Position numbers and translations under genes: made by a program
Shown here: positions 27,679 to 37,287 of the stretch, one piece after another
Numbering within the stretch: position 1 is the first letter of the stretch
Layout: each line of letters begins with the position of its first letter
The notes under the pieces: generated by a model
Told to the model about the DNA's origin: nothing
Databases searched by the model: none
What the model saw: the letters and a program-made list of their open reading frames with translations, nothing else
Assembly (NCBI GenBank): GCA_040391785.1
Contig: JBEBXH010000011.1
Location: 1 to 64,000, forward strand
Length of the DNA stretch: 64,000 nt
Reading direction: 5' to 3'
From: UBA5239 sp040391785
GTDB lineage: Bacteria; Verrucomicrobiota; Lentisphaeria; Victivallales; Victivallaceae

Positions 27679-28476
27679 TCAGTATTGTTCCATGGTCCAG
27701 CGTCCGCCGGGGTTGTCCCCGGGAGCGGCGGAAGTAACTCCCCGGTTGTCCCGTGATGTCTCACTGGGAATCAACTGCTCGACGTGACCGTCGCAGAAGA
27801 GATAATTCATGCGTTTGTTGTGCGGCGGCTGATAAGCAATGTTGCCTGTACCCTGATAGGCCGTATACTGGTTATAAGGATAATATATGTTGCTGGATAC
27901 GAAATTCGCCTGTTTGACGTTTTCACCATGGCGCTCCGTGATGATGATCAGCCAACTGGGAGTCTTGATCTTGCTGATTTTGGCCCCCATCATTCGCTGG
28001 GGCTGCGCACTCTGAAAATTGCCTTCTCCACTCAAAATGGCTCCACCCGTATCGCCGGTGGCGGAGACGATTTTGGCTGCGTTAAACGCATACGAACGCT
28101 TGTAGCGCTCGGGACTGCGGACAAACTGATCGGAACTGCATTTGAACAGCGGCCCGGGATTCGCCGGCCGGAGCTGCCCATCACTGGGAATCCCCATGAA
28201 AAGGCCAATCTGATAATCCCAGCCGCCGTCACCCGTACTGGTATTGGTTGTATTATTAAAGCCGGCTTGTCCGGGATAGCGTTCATCATAGGCATCCGCA
28301 TAGCCGATTACCCCGAAATTCATTTGTTTAAGGTTGCTGGTGCAGTTGATGGCACGGGCCCGCTCCCGGGCATTGTTGAGGGCCGGCAGCAGCATGGCGG
28401 CGAGAATCGCGATGATCGCGATCACAACGAGGAGTTCAATGAGGGTGAAATGCTTGATGTTTCTTCTGGTTTCCAT
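27679..28476 (-). CDS. Pseudopilin-like protein (prepilin N-terminus, H-x9-DG C-terminus)
   Basis: 265 residues. The leader METRRNIKH is followed by FTLIELLVVIAIIAILAAMLLPALNNARE and later HNKRMNYLFCDGHV (H-x9-DG). The residue before the cleavage-site Phe is His instead of Gly. It sits directly after the LacI regulator and is followed 23 bases later by a secreted hydrolase, the same association with polysaccharide genes as at 13391. Its role is unknown: a minor pseudopilin of a type II-like secretion apparatus or a substrate-specific surface filament are the main options. Confidence 0.85.
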   Translation of the reverse strand: METRRNIKHFTLIELLVVIAIIAILAAMLLPALNNARERARAINCTSNLKQMNFGVIGYADAYDERYPGQAGFNNTTNTSTGDGGWDYQIGLFMGIPSDGQLRPANPGPLFKCSSDQFVRSPERYKRSYAFNAAKIVSATGDTGGAILSGEGNFQSAQPQRMMGAKISKIKTPSWLIIITERHGENVKQANFVSSNIYYPYNQYTAYQGTGNIAYQPPHNKRMNYLFCDGHVEQLIPSETSRDNRGVTSAAPGDNPGGRWTMEQY

Positions 28477-28477
28477 T

Positions 28478-29500
28478 TTAACGTTCTCCTTTAATCAATT
28501 CCGGTTTGATAAATATTTCACTTGAGTATTCGCTGCTTTCGCCGTTGATCCGGCGCAGCAGTTGATCTACCGCCATTTCCCCCACCTGGGCGATTTTGAT
28601 ATCGATCGTGGCCGGACGCGGCGAAATGTAACGCAGCAGCACTTCTTCGTTATTGCAGCCGACCATATCCAGATTATTTACATTGTAGCCGTTGGCTCTC
28701 AGCTCGTTATAAACGCCGAGCATCACATCGTCCGCACAGAAAAACGCGCCGGTAATGCTGCTCCGTTTTTTCCGAAACCCATCGGCCAGCTCGCGAAATG
28801 CGGCGATATCCTTATTGGCGTCGGACGAGATAAACACCGTCGCTTTCATCCCGAGCTCAGCCGCGTGTTTCACAAAACGCTCCACCCGGACGGCAAAGGC
28901 ACTGTGTTTGGGTTCGCTGGTAAACACCGCGACATTCTTGTGACCGCGCGCCGCCAGGTAATCGGCGGCAATCGTTCCCACCGCCAGGTTGTCATAAAAG
29001 ATATGATCGAACATGCGCTCTTCGTCGTCATGTTCCCGGAAACACCAGACCATGGGAAGCTTGTCATGAAGCTTCTTGAGCTTGCTGACAACTTCCATCT
29101 GGGCGGGTTTACCGAAAAGGATCGCGCCATCGCTGTTACGCGGGTCGATCGCTTCCGGCAGCCTGGAGTCGTTGCCGATATGCGCCAGCTGCAGCGTCAA
29201 CTGCCGTTCCAACAACGCACTCTGAATGCTGCCGATCAGAATCGGCAATGCCGGCTTGCGCAGCATTTCCTCCGGGGAAAACGCCCCCAGCGAGAGAAAC
29301 GCCACCGCCCCGCTCCGGATCCCGACGCGCTCCGCCACTTTCGGCCCGGGCCGGACGATGCTCGGCTGGTAATTGTATTTCTCCGTCGCCTCCTTGATCC
29401 GGGCGGCGGCCTCCGGCGACACCTTTTCCGGTTTGTTGAAATAACGCGAAACCGTACTGATGCTGACGTTGGCTTTTTTAGCGATTTCGACGATTGACAT
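28478..29500 (-). CDS. LacI-family regulator, paralogue of the one at 39544
   Basis: 340 residues. The N-terminal HTH reads SIVEIAKKANVSISTVSRYFNKP, followed by a hinge and a sugar-binding domain. Apart from a few residues, the first 80 residues and the C-terminus (EIFIKPELI) match the regulator at 39544-40581, which implies a recent duplication and probably the same DNA target. It is first in the operon and divergent from the heparinase-like gene. Two TGAAAA-N12-TTTTCA palindromes lie in the shared upstream region. Confidence 0.9.
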   Translation of the reverse strand: MSIVEIAKKANVSISTVSRYFNKPEKVSPEAAARIKEATEKYNYQPSIVRPGPKVAERVGIRSGAVAFLSLGAFSPEEMLRKPALPILIGSIQSALLERQLTLQLAHIGNDSRLPEAIDPRNSDGAILFGKPAQMEVVSKLKKLHDKLPMVWCFREHDDEERMFDHIFYDNLAVGTIAADYLAARGHKNVAVFTSEPKHSAFAVRVERFVKHAAELGMKATVFISSDANKDIAAFRELADGFRKKRSSITGAFFCADDVMLGVYNELRANGYNVNNLDMVGCNNEEVLLRYISPRPATIDIKIAQVGEMAVDQLLRRINGESSEYSSEIFIKPELIKGER

Positions 29501-29575
29501 GAGTCCGTCTCCTGTTGATGCTTTTTTGCTTTATATATATTGTCGCTCCAAACATGAAAAATGTCAATACCCATT

Positions 29576-29599
29576 TGAAAAATAATTGAATAATTTTCA
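29576..29599. promoter_or_regulatory. LacI operator candidate, site 1
   Basis: TGAAAA-N12-TTTTCA, just upstream of the minus-strand TTGACA that probably serves the LacI gene. It is one of four copies of this pattern, two in each of two duplicated divergent promoter regions. Confidence 0.7.
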
Positions 29600-29685
29600 T
29601 CGACTATCGTAATCATCACTTCATAAGTATACCCTTTAAGCGTGTACCTTCAGACTCTATGTCAGCTTAATGTCCAAATATAACG

Positions 29686-29709
29686 TGAAAATTATTTTAT
29701 TATTTTTCA
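29686..29709. promoter_or_regulatory. LacI operator candidate, site 2
   Basis: TGAAAA-N12-TTTTCA, 110 bases from site 1 and 10 bases before the -35 box of the plus-strand promoter. Confidence 0.7.
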
Positions 29710-29719
29710 TATAGCCCTA

Positions 29720-29747
29720 TTGATTTTTCACGATCACCCTTTATAAT
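29720..29747 (+). promoter_or_regulatory. Promoter of the heparinase-like/GH36 operon
   Basis: TTGATT (29720-29725), a 16-base spacer and TATAAT (29742-29747). The block TTGATTTTTCACG is conserved at the GH28 promoter (40767). Confidence 0.7.
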
Positions 29748-29773
29748 TATAGTATGACCACTCCGCCAAAGCT

Positions 29774-29839
29774 CGGACAAGCCGGACGGGTCTGACAAGT
29801 CGGACAAACTTTCTCATACGTCCCATTTGTCTCATGAAA
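29774..29839 (+). repeat. Two adjacent 9-bp microrepeat families in a leader
   Basis: Four 9-bp units CGGACAAGC, CGGACGGGT, CTGACAAGT, CGGACAAAC (29774-29809), then after three bases CTCATACGT, CCCATTTGT, CTCATGAAA (29813-29839). They lie between promoter and start codon of the heparinase-like gene. The first family matches the coding repeat at 2519-2563. Confidence 0.75.
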
Positions 29840-29862
29840 ATACTTTTACCGGAGGAATGATG

Positions 29863-32800
29863 ATGAGCAGACTCTTAACCGCGCTGCTGCTGTTTTTGAC
29901 GGCGGCATTATCGGCCGACTCGGCCCTGGACCGGATGAAGCCGTATGTGGTCGACCGGAAAATCGTTTCAGATCCCAAGCCCGCCAAAGAACTCTCTTTT
30001 CAGCTGAAAACCGACAGTTCTGTGCCGCAAATGCTGCACGTCCGCTATTCCGGGGACGAGAAACCGGAGCCCGGCGGCAAACTGCTGTTCCGCATTTTCA
30101 TTGACGGCAAGGAACTGGCGGTTCAGGGCATCAACCGGAATTTCCCGAACAGCATGCTCGATGAATTTTATCCGCTCGATACCAGCAAAAAAGAGATCAC
30201 GGTTCAATTCAAACCTTATGACAACAAATCGTCGGTCGCCAGTATTTACGCGGTATCGGTCCTACGCCGCAAGACGGAATTCGGCCGTTTCGACAAGCTC
30301 GCCGGCAGCACCGTCAGCATCCCCGGACAAATCAGCTATACCGAGCCGGATGGCCCGCGCGGCTGGCATCTGCATGGCTGGATGGCGGAGAGCGACGGTG
30401 TGTTCCGCATGGCCGATTACTGGGGCCTCGAGTTCGAAGCCGACCTGAAGGACACCGACCGCGCGGCCCTGCAATTCATCGCCCGCCTCGACGTCCTGCC
30501 CAATGAGGACCGCGACACCGGCCCGGAAAGCCGCGAAGTGAAAATGACGCTCTCCAAGCCCGGCAAGCAGACCTTTTACCTGAAGTTCGCCGATTTTGCC
30601 AATCCCGGTGCCGACCTCGCCAATATCATGTACAAGTTGAAAACCCTGGAAATGAAAGTCGACGGCAACAAGGGCGAACTGGTTATCGCCAACGTTCGTT
30701 TGCTGAAAGGCTATAAATTCGCCGCGGACACCGCACACTGGTCGAAGCCCGCCCTCCCCGGCCGGGCCGCGATCTACGATCTCCAAATCACCAATACCTC
30801 GAAGAATCGCGAAGCCTACAACCTGACTCCGGTCCGGCGCAACTGGGAAGCCATGACCACCACCGTCGAGCCCGCCGCGCTGGAACTCGCCCCCGGCGAA
30901 TCCGCCAAGGTCAAGGTATCCGTGACCGTTCCCGGCCGGATTCCGCCCGGCGGCCATGAAAAACAATTGCTCCGGGTCAATGTTAACGGCGATCCCGGTG
31001 CCACCCAAACCCTTGAATTCACCACCTTCGCCAAACTGCCGAGCCCGTTCATCATTCACGACGCCAAAGGCTGGGCCGAAGTCCGCGAAAAAGCGGCCAA
31101 ATACGATTGGGCGAAAAAAGCCCTCGATAAATACCTGAAAAGCGCCGACAGCTGGCAGGTCCCGGAAGTAGAGGTTTACGCCATCAGTCCCGACACCAAA
31201 CGCCCCTATCTGGTCGACGCCCGCCAGGAGCTGCGCCTGATGGACGCCGCCTACGCCTACATCCTGACCGGCGAAAAGACATACGCGGAAAAGGTCGCGC
31301 TGTTCCTCCGCCGGATCAGCGACCCGGAAAAGGGTTTCCCGAAAACGCATCAGCTCGGCCACCAGAGCGCCGTTCAGGAGGGCCATATTTTTCAGCATAT
31401 CGCGCAGGCCTACGACCTGATCTACAACTCCGGCGCCCTCTCCGCCGAAGACAAGGCCCATATCAATAATACATTGAAAATCTACTGCGGCATGATCCGC
31501 GACAACAACTGCCATCCGGCCGGGGCAAACTGGGCGGTTTCCATGCAGCTCGGGGCATTGTTCAGCGCCATGATGCTGGACGACCTCGCATTGTCGGAAT
31601 ATTTCGTTTTCGGCCCCGGCATGCTGGCGGACAAAATTTCCAGTTACACCATGCCGGACGGCTGGTGGTATGAGTGCTCAATCAGTTACAACCTCTGGTG
31701 TGCCGAAGAGTTCACCCAGATGTCGTTGGCCATGGAACGCTTCGGCTACTCACTGCTGAACCGCAAGTACCCGGTTTATTTCGCCTCCGCGCCGGATTAC
31801 CAGCTGGACGACAAAACCGAACTGGACCAGCGGCGCAACGTTCACTACGGTCACAGTTTCCGCATCTTCGGCGGCATCGAAAACCAGACGGTCACCATCA
31901 ACAAAATGTTCGACGCCATGATCCCGTATATCGACTACCGCGGCTGGATTTTCGGCATCAACGATTCATACGAAAACAATGTCGGCGGCGGCCGTTTCGA
32001 GCTCGCCTATTATGCCTTCCGCGATCCCCACTATGCGGCGTTCATCAAGCGTGCGCCGGAGCGTACCAACCTGATTTACGGCGTGCCGGAACTGCCGGCG
32101 GAAACCCCGGAAATCGGCCGCGGCTCCGCATACAGCGACAACGTCGGGCTCCTGATGCTGCGCTCGAATCAGCAACAACCGCGCGAGCGTATTCAGGCCG
32201 TACTGAAATACGGTACCCATGGCGGTTATCACGGCCACTATGACCGTACCGGGCTGCTCTCAATGATGCGTTACGGACGCAGTTTTTTCAACCCCGAAAT
32301 GATCTGGTACAGCTACCAGCCGTTCATGTACAACTTCTATGTCCAGAGTTCCATCGCCAAAAACATGGTCACGGTGGACTTCAAACAGCAGGAAGTCGAC
32401 GACAGCGCGCGCAAGCTTTTCTATACCGGCGACATGCTGCAGGCCGGGTGCGTCGAAACCACTTCCGCCTGGTCGAATCCCGCTTACGGCGGCCTGCGCT
32501 GGGGCCATATCGGCTTCCCGACTTTCAGCAGCAAAACCATTGCCGAGGGACGCCATGTGCCGATCCCGAATCCTGAGCCGCGCTACGGCTCCATGTCCGG
32601 CTTCACCGAGCCGGTTCAGCAGCGCCGATTGATGGGCGTGACCGACGATTATATCGTGCTGGTTGATTACGTTAAAGGACAGGAAAAACATCAGTACGAT
32701 TTGCTGTATCAGATCAAGGGATTGCTGGACATCAGCGCCCCCGAAAAGAAGTTCATCAAGCACACCGCCCAGCTGGATGCGGATCCGCTGAAATCCACGC

Positions 32801-33702
32801 AGTTTGTCACCGACGTCAACTGGTATGAAGTTTCCGGCACGGCGAAGATGAACTTCCTGACCGTTTTCGGGCCGGAGGGCGACAATCGCGGCACCCGCAT
32901 GTACGGTGAGCCCGGCAAGCTCTATATCGACATCCACCACGCCTGGCCGAATCATAAACGCACGATCTTCACCGGGCTCGCGCCGGAAAACCACGGCGTC
33001 AGTCGCAAGCTCGACTGGAGCGTCAAAGGCGATGGCAAAGAACTCGCATCCGGCAATTTCGGCGCGTGGATCCTGGGCGACGCCAAAATTGACGTTGAAC
33101 TCAAAGGTGTAAAAACACTGGAGCTCCTCACCGCCATCGAAGGACGCGGCAAAATCAATACCCTGTTCTGGGCCGACGCCGTCCTCGAAACTGCCGACGG
33201 CAAGGCCATCCCCCTCACCTCTCTGACTCCCAAAAAACTCAATATCCTGGAACATAAACACGGCTTCGACAAGGATTACGAAGGCGGCAAAATCAACATC
33301 GCCGGTAACGATTACCAAACCGGCCTTCCGGCCGACCCCGCCCAAACCGGCGCGGACAAGCCTGCCGTTTACACCTTCGACCTGACCGGCTTGAACGCGA
33401 TCCGCCTGAAAGCCGTGGTCGGCGGCGACTATCCGGTCGGACCGCAGGCCGAGCGCCGCATCACCTCCGGGATTCAGATCAACGAAAAAGAAACCGTTTT
33501 CATTTCCGTCATGGAACCGTTTGAAAAATCGAGTGTTATTGATAAAGTAACCGCATCCTCCGCCGACTCGCTGGAGGTAATTTTGAAGGATGGCCGGACC
33601 CACAAGTTCCACATCTCCGGTCTCAAAGACGGTAAAAAGATTCAATTGAAAATGAGCGAATACAAAGACGGCAAACTGATCAAGGAAGAGACAGCAAAAT
33701 GA
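29863..33702 (+). CDS. Secreted heparinase II/III-like polysaccharide lyase
   Basis: About 1279 residues. Three ATGs stand in a row (29857, 29860, 29863); 29863 is preferred because GGAGG (29851-29855) is seven bases upstream. Signal peptide MSRLLTALLLFLTAALSA. Beta-rich modules occupy residues 20-400, an (alpha/alpha) toroid with alginate lyase/heparinase features follows (LGHQSAVQEGHIFQHIAQAYDLIY; NNCHPAGANWAVSMQLGALF), and a heparinase II/III-like beta-sandwich contains THGGYHGHYDRTGLL near residue 785. A further C-terminal module ends the protein. It probably cleaves uronic-acid-containing polysaccharide outside the cytoplasm. It overlaps the GH36 gene by four bases (ATGA). Confidence 0.75.
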   Translation: MSRLLTALLLFLTAALSADSALDRMKPYVVDRKIVSDPKPAKELSFQLKTDSSVPQMLHVRYSGDEKPEPGGKLLFRIFIDGKELAVQGINRNFPNSMLDEFYPLDTSKKEITVQFKPYDNKSSVASIYAVSVLRRKTEFGRFDKLAGSTVSIPGQISYTEPDGPRGWHLHGWMAESDGVFRMADYWGLEFEADLKDTDRAALQFIARLDVLPNEDRDTGPESREVKMTLSKPGKQTFYLKFADFANPGADLANIMYKLKTLEMKVDGNKGELVIANVRLLKGYKFAADTAHWSKPALPGRAAIYDLQITNTSKNREAYNLTPVRRNWEAMTTTVEPAALELAPGESAKVKVSVTVPGRIPPGGHEKQLLRVNVNGDPGATQTLEFTTFAKLPSPFIIHDAKGWAEVREKAAKYDWAKKALDKYLKSADSWQVPEVEVYAISPDTKRPYLVDARQELRLMDAAYAYILTGEKTYAEKVALFLRRISDPEKGFPKTHQLGHQSAVQEGHIFQHIAQAYDLIYNSGALSAEDKAHINNTLKIYCGMIRDNNCHPAGANWAVSMQLGALFSAMMLDDLALSEYFVFGPGMLADKISSYTMPDGWWYECSISYNLWCAEEFTQMSLAMERFGYSLLNRKYPVYFASAPDYQLDDKTELDQRRNVHYGHSFRIFGGIENQTVTINKMFDAMIPYIDYRGWIFGINDSYENNVGGGRFELAYYAFRDPHYAAFIKRAPERTNLIYGVPELPAETPEIGRGSAYSDNVGLLMLRSNQQQPRERIQAVLKYGTHGGYHGHYDRTGLLSMMRYGRSFFNPEMIWYSYQPFMYNFYVQSSIAKNMVTVDFKQQEVDDSARKLFYTGDMLQAGCVETTSAWSNPAYGGLRWGHIGFPTFSSKTIAEGRHVPIPNPEPRYGSMSGFTEPVQQRRLMGVTDDYIVLVDYVKGQEKHQYDLLYQIKGLLDISAPEKKFIKHTAQLDADPLKSTQFVTDVNWYEVSGTAKMNFLTVFGPEGDNRGTRMYGEPGKLYIDIHHAWPNHKRTIFTGLAPENHGVSRKLDWSVKGDGKELASGNFGAWILGDAKIDVELKGVKTLELLTAIEGRGKINTLFWADAVLETADGKAIPLTSLTPKKLNILEHKHGFDKDYEGGKINIAGNDYQTGLPADPAQTGADKPAVYTFDLTGLNAIRLKAVVGGDYPVGPQAERRITSGIQINEKETVFISVMEPFEKSSVIDKVTASSADSLEVILKDGRTHKFHISGLKDGKKIQLKMSEYKDGKLIKEETAK

Positions 33703-35792
33703 AATTGATTCACCAAGTTGATTGCGGCGACATGACCGCGCTTTATTACGACATCCAGGGCAAAATTCATTTCACCCTGATCCCGAAGGGCATGGAAAAA
33801 GACATCCCCGCACATCGCGCCAGCCTGAACGACTCCCTCGCCTGCCGCGGCGGGGTCCGGGCCGCCGGGTTTGATTTTCCGGCCGTTCGTCCCGAAAGCA
33901 TGATTCAGTTCAAAATTATGGGCGACGCCTACTGGGATAATTTCTCCGCCGGTTCCACAATGCGGAATTCTGAGGGGACCAACCGCTTGAAACAACAGTC
34001 CGTAACGACTTTTGTCGACGACCGCGGCTTGGAACTGAAACACATTCTGACACATACTCCGGGCAATCCGTATATCGAAGTCAATACCGAAATCGTCAAC
34101 CACGGCGGCGGCCCCGTGACGCTGGAAATGCTCTCCAGTTTCTCGCTCGGCTTGCTGTCGCCGTTTCAACCGGACGACGGCAGCGGCAAATACCGGATTC
34201 ACCGCTGGCTCTCCAACTGGAGCAGCGAGGGCCGCCACGAAAACCGTAGCGCCGAAGAACTGAATCTGGAAATGTCGTGGCAGGGCTACGGCGTCCGCTC
34301 GCTACGCTTCGGCGAACAGGGTTCGATGCCGGTGCGGGGCTATTTTCCACAGGTTGCATTTGAGGATACCGCCAAAGGCGTGGTCTGGGGCGCGGCGCTG
34401 GCCGTAACCGGTTCATGGCAGCTGGAAGTGTCGCGTTCGAGCGATTTTTTCAATATTTCCGGCGGGCTCGTCGACCGCGAATTCGGACAATGGACGAAGA
34501 TGCTGCAGCCCGGCGAAACGTTCAAGGGCCCTGTCGCCGTTTTGAGCTGCGTACAAGGCAATATCGCGGACCTGTTACCGCGCCTGACCGCGTATCAGGA
34601 AGCTGATCTCCCGGAGTCCGAACAGGATTTGCCGGTCATCTTCAATGAATGGTGCACCACCTGGGGCCGCCCGGTCCCGGCCAACCTCATGCCGATTGCG
34701 GGGAAACTGCAGAATCATGACATCCGCTATTTCGTCCTCGACGCCGGCTGGTTCAAGTCGGGCGGCGATGGCCTGGCCGGAGTCGGCGACTGGAACATCG
34801 GCGACGGCAACTACCCGGAAGGGCTGAACCGCTTTGCCGCTCAACTGCGCGAAATGGGCTTCATCCCAGGCATCTGGTTCGAATTCGAGGTTGCTACCGA
34901 CGACTCGAAATTCTACGCCGCCCATCCGGAATTGCTGCTGCATCAGGACGGCAAAGTACTTCGCTCCGGGCCACGCTCGTTCCTTGATTTCCGCAAACCG
35001 GAAGTGATCGACTACCTGAATACCAAACTGATCAAGATGTTGAAAGACAACCGCTTCGGCTACCTGAAAGTCGACTACAACGCTCCGACCGGCTTCGGCT
35101 GCGACGGTACAGATTCACAACCCGAGGAACTGCGCAAACATCTGGCCGAGGTGGAAAAATTCTTTCTCCGCCTGAAATCAGAATTACCGGAACTGGTCAT
35201 CGAAATCTGTTCGTCCGGCGGACACCGGCTGAGTCCCGCGTGGATGCGCCTCGCCGCCATGGGCAGCTTCTCCGATGCGCATGAGGGTGTCGAGATTCCG
35301 CTGATCGCCGCCAACACCGCGCAGTTGATCCCAATGCGGAAAAACCAGATATGGGCGGTGCTGCATCCGGATGACGACGAAAACCGCCTGTATTATTCGC
35401 TGGCGGCGGGCATGCTCGGGCGTCTCTGCCTCTCCGGTGATATCGCGAAATTGAACGAAAATCAGCTTCAAATCATGTTCAGTGCAGTCGAATTCTACCG
35501 TCAGGCGGCACCAATAATCCGCTGCGGCAAAACGCAGGTGACGCGCCGTACCGGCGAATCCTACACCCATCCCACCGGATACCAGGTATTTTCGAGGAGC
35601 AATGATACACATGAACTGTTGGTCATCCATACCTTCGAAAACGCCCCGGAAACCATCGATATTCCGCTGACCGGTAAAAAAATACTCCGCACATTTGCGC
35701 CAAATTCGATCTCCGTCGAATTACAGTCGAGCAAGTTGCAAATATCAGGCTTATCAGCCTTCAATGGACTGGCTGTTTATCTGGCAAAATAA
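33699..35792 (+). CDS. Alpha-galactosidase, GH36
   Basis: 697 residues, no signal peptide, so probably cytoplasmic. The barrel shows YFVLDAGWF, the nucleophile motif YLKVDYNAP (Asp near 456) and the acid/base region GSFSDAHE (Asp near 525), with EICSSGG between them as in GH36. It should release terminal alpha-galactose (or a related sugar) from oligosaccharides produced by the lyase encoded just before it. Translation is coupled to that gene. A bidirectional terminator follows. Confidence 0.9.
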   Translation: MKLIHQVDCGDMTALYYDIQGKIHFTLIPKGMEKDIPAHRASLNDSLACRGGVRAAGFDFPAVRPESMIQFKIMGDAYWDNFSAGSTMRNSEGTNRLKQQSVTTFVDDRGLELKHILTHTPGNPYIEVNTEIVNHGGGPVTLEMLSSFSLGLLSPFQPDDGSGKYRIHRWLSNWSSEGRHENRSAEELNLEMSWQGYGVRSLRFGEQGSMPVRGYFPQVAFEDTAKGVVWGAALAVTGSWQLEVSRSSDFFNISGGLVDREFGQWTKMLQPGETFKGPVAVLSCVQGNIADLLPRLTAYQEADLPESEQDLPVIFNEWCTTWGRPVPANLMPIAGKLQNHDIRYFVLDAGWFKSGGDGLAGVGDWNIGDGNYPEGLNRFAAQLREMGFIPGIWFEFEVATDDSKFYAAHPELLLHQDGKVLRSGPRSFLDFRKPEVIDYLNTKLIKMLKDNRFGYLKVDYNAPTGFGCDGTDSQPEELRKHLAEVEKFFLRLKSELPELVIEICSSGGHRLSPAWMRLAAMGSFSDAHEGVEIPLIAANTAQLIPMRKNQIWAVLHPDDDENRLYYSLAAGMLGRLCLSGDIAKLNENQLQIMFSAVEFYRQAAPIIRCGKTQVTRRTGESYTHPTGYQVFSRSNDTHELLVIHTFENAPETIDIPLTGKKILRTFAPNSISVELQSSKLQISGLSAFNGLAVYLAK

Positions 35793-35810
35793 TCCCAACT
35801 CAAAAAATTA

Positions 35811-35846
35811 AGACCGGCAAAACATTCCTGCTTTGCCGGTCTTTTT
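35811..35846. terminator. Bidirectional rho-independent terminator
   Basis: Perfect 11-bp stem AGACCGGCAAA (35811-35821) with TTTGCCGGTCT (35832-35842), followed by TTTT. On the other strand the stem is followed by TTAATTTTTTG. It separates the GH36 gene from the convergent araA gene. Confidence 0.92.
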
Positions 35847-35859
35847 CGTTCAATTCAGC

Positions 35860-37287
35860 TTACTTGATGACGACGATTTCGACACCGGCCATGCGGGCGT
35901 AGTCCTGCATGAATTCGGTGGTCAGCGCGGGGGCGTTGACGCTGTGGTGTGCGCCGCCGGCTTCGATCCACTGTTTCGCGCCGTCAGCCAGGTTCGGCTT
36001 CGGCGTCCAGACCGTGCTTGCGACCGGGAGTTTCGGCAGCGCGGCATCGGGCTCCTCGATCTGCAGTTCGTTGACGATCAACCGGTAATGCGTGCTGAGG
36101 TCGATCATCGTGGCGTTGATCGCCGGACCGGGTTTGGTGGTAAAGACCAGCCGCGCGGGATCGTTCTTGCCGCCGATGCCTAGCGGATGGACCTCGAGGC
36201 GCGGTTTTGCCGCCGCGATGGTCGGGCAGACTTCGAGCATGTGCGCGCCGAGGACGCGCTCGCGGCCCGGGGCAAAGTGATACGTATAGTCCTCCATGAA
36301 GCTGACGCCGCCCGGCAAGCCGTGCCCCATCACTTTCATGGTATGCAGCAATGCGGCAGTTTTCCAGTCGCCCTCGGCCCCGAAACCGTAGCCGTCGGCC
36401 ATCAACCGCTGCGACGCAAGGCCGGGGAGCTGGTCGAAGCCGTAGAGATTTTCAAAGGTGGTGGTGAAGCCCGCGAAATCGCCGTCTTCGAGGAAGGCGC
36501 GGAGACCGATTTCCTGTTTGGCGGCGGCCTTGATCGAGTTCATGGCGTACGCGGAGGTATCCGGTATCGTGTAGAGATCGCGGTATTTCTTGACCAGTTT
36601 TTCGACGGCGGCCTCGCTGACATTGTCGATGTATTTGAGCACGTCGCCCACGCCGTAACCGTTGACCGCGTAGCCGAACTGGATTTGAGCGGAAACTTTG
36701 TTGCCTTCGGTGACGGCTACTTCGCGCATATTGTCGCCGATGCGGGCGATTTTCATGGTCTGCGAATCGCGCCACGCGGCGGCCACGCGCGCCCATACGC
36801 CGATCGCGTTCTGAACGGCCTCGGTTTCGTAGTAGCCGTTAACGACTTTGCGCGGGATATTCATGCGGGTGCAGATGAAGCCGAATTCGCGGTCGCCGTG
36901 CGCGGCCTGGTTCAGGTTCATGAAGTCCATGTCGATGGTGCTCCACGGAATATCGCGGTTGGCCTGCGTATTCAGGTGCAACATCGGCTTCTGCAAGAGC
37001 TTAAGACCGTTGATCCACATCTTGGCGGGGCTGAAGGTATGCATCCAGCAGATGACGCCGGCGCAGTCCGCGGCTGCGTTCGCGCTCTGAATGGCGGCGG
37101 TGATTTCGTCGGGGGTCTTGACGGTCGGAACCCATTCGATTTCGAGGGCGATCCGGCCATTGCCGTTGAGCGCCTTGACGATCATCTGGGCGTTGTTGGC
37201 GACCTGTTTCAGCGTGTCTTCGCCGTAGAGGTGCTGGCTGCCGGTGATGAAGCGGATGCGGTATTTCTTCAGGTTAATTCTGTCCAT
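35860..37287 (-). CDS. araA: L-arabinose isomerase
   Basis: 475 residues, close to the usual length. It converts L-arabinose to L-ribulose in the cytoplasm. Family segments include FITGSQHLYGEDTL at the N-terminus, WMHTFSPAKMWI, FGAEGDWKTAALLH and SFMEDYTYHF, with the metal-binding Glu and His residues in the last two and in APALTTE-proximal HHSVN. Last gene of the araB-araD-araA operon, overlapping araD by 14 bases. Confidence 0.97.
   Translation of the reverse strand: MDRINLKKYRIRFITGSQHLYGEDTLKQVANNAQMIVKALNGNGRIALEIEWVPTVKTPDEITAAIQSANAAADCAGVICWMHTFSPAKMWINGLKLLQKPMLHLNTQANRDIPWSTIDMDFMNLNQAAHGDREFGFICTRMNIPRKVVNGYYETEAVQNAIGVWARVAAAWRDSQTMKIARIGDNMREVAVTEGNKVSAQIQFGYAVNGYGVGDVLKYIDNVSEAAVEKLVKKYRDLYTIPDTSAYAMNSIKAAAKQEIGLRAFLEDGDFAGFTTTFENLYGFDQLPGLASQRLMADGYGFGAEGDWKTAALLHTMKVMGHGLPGGVSFMEDYTYHFAPGRERVLGAHMLEVCPTIAAAKPRLEVHPLGIGGKNDPARLVFTTKPGPAINATMIDLSTHYRLIVNELQIEEPDAALPKLPVASTVWTPKPNLADGAKQWIEAGGAHHSVNAPALTTEFMQDYARMAGVEIVVIK

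Noticed and set aside
25274..27787. 837-residue plus-strand reading frame
   Set aside because: Antisense to the secreted hydrolase at 25436; no domains, composition typical of a shadow frame in GC-rich DNA.
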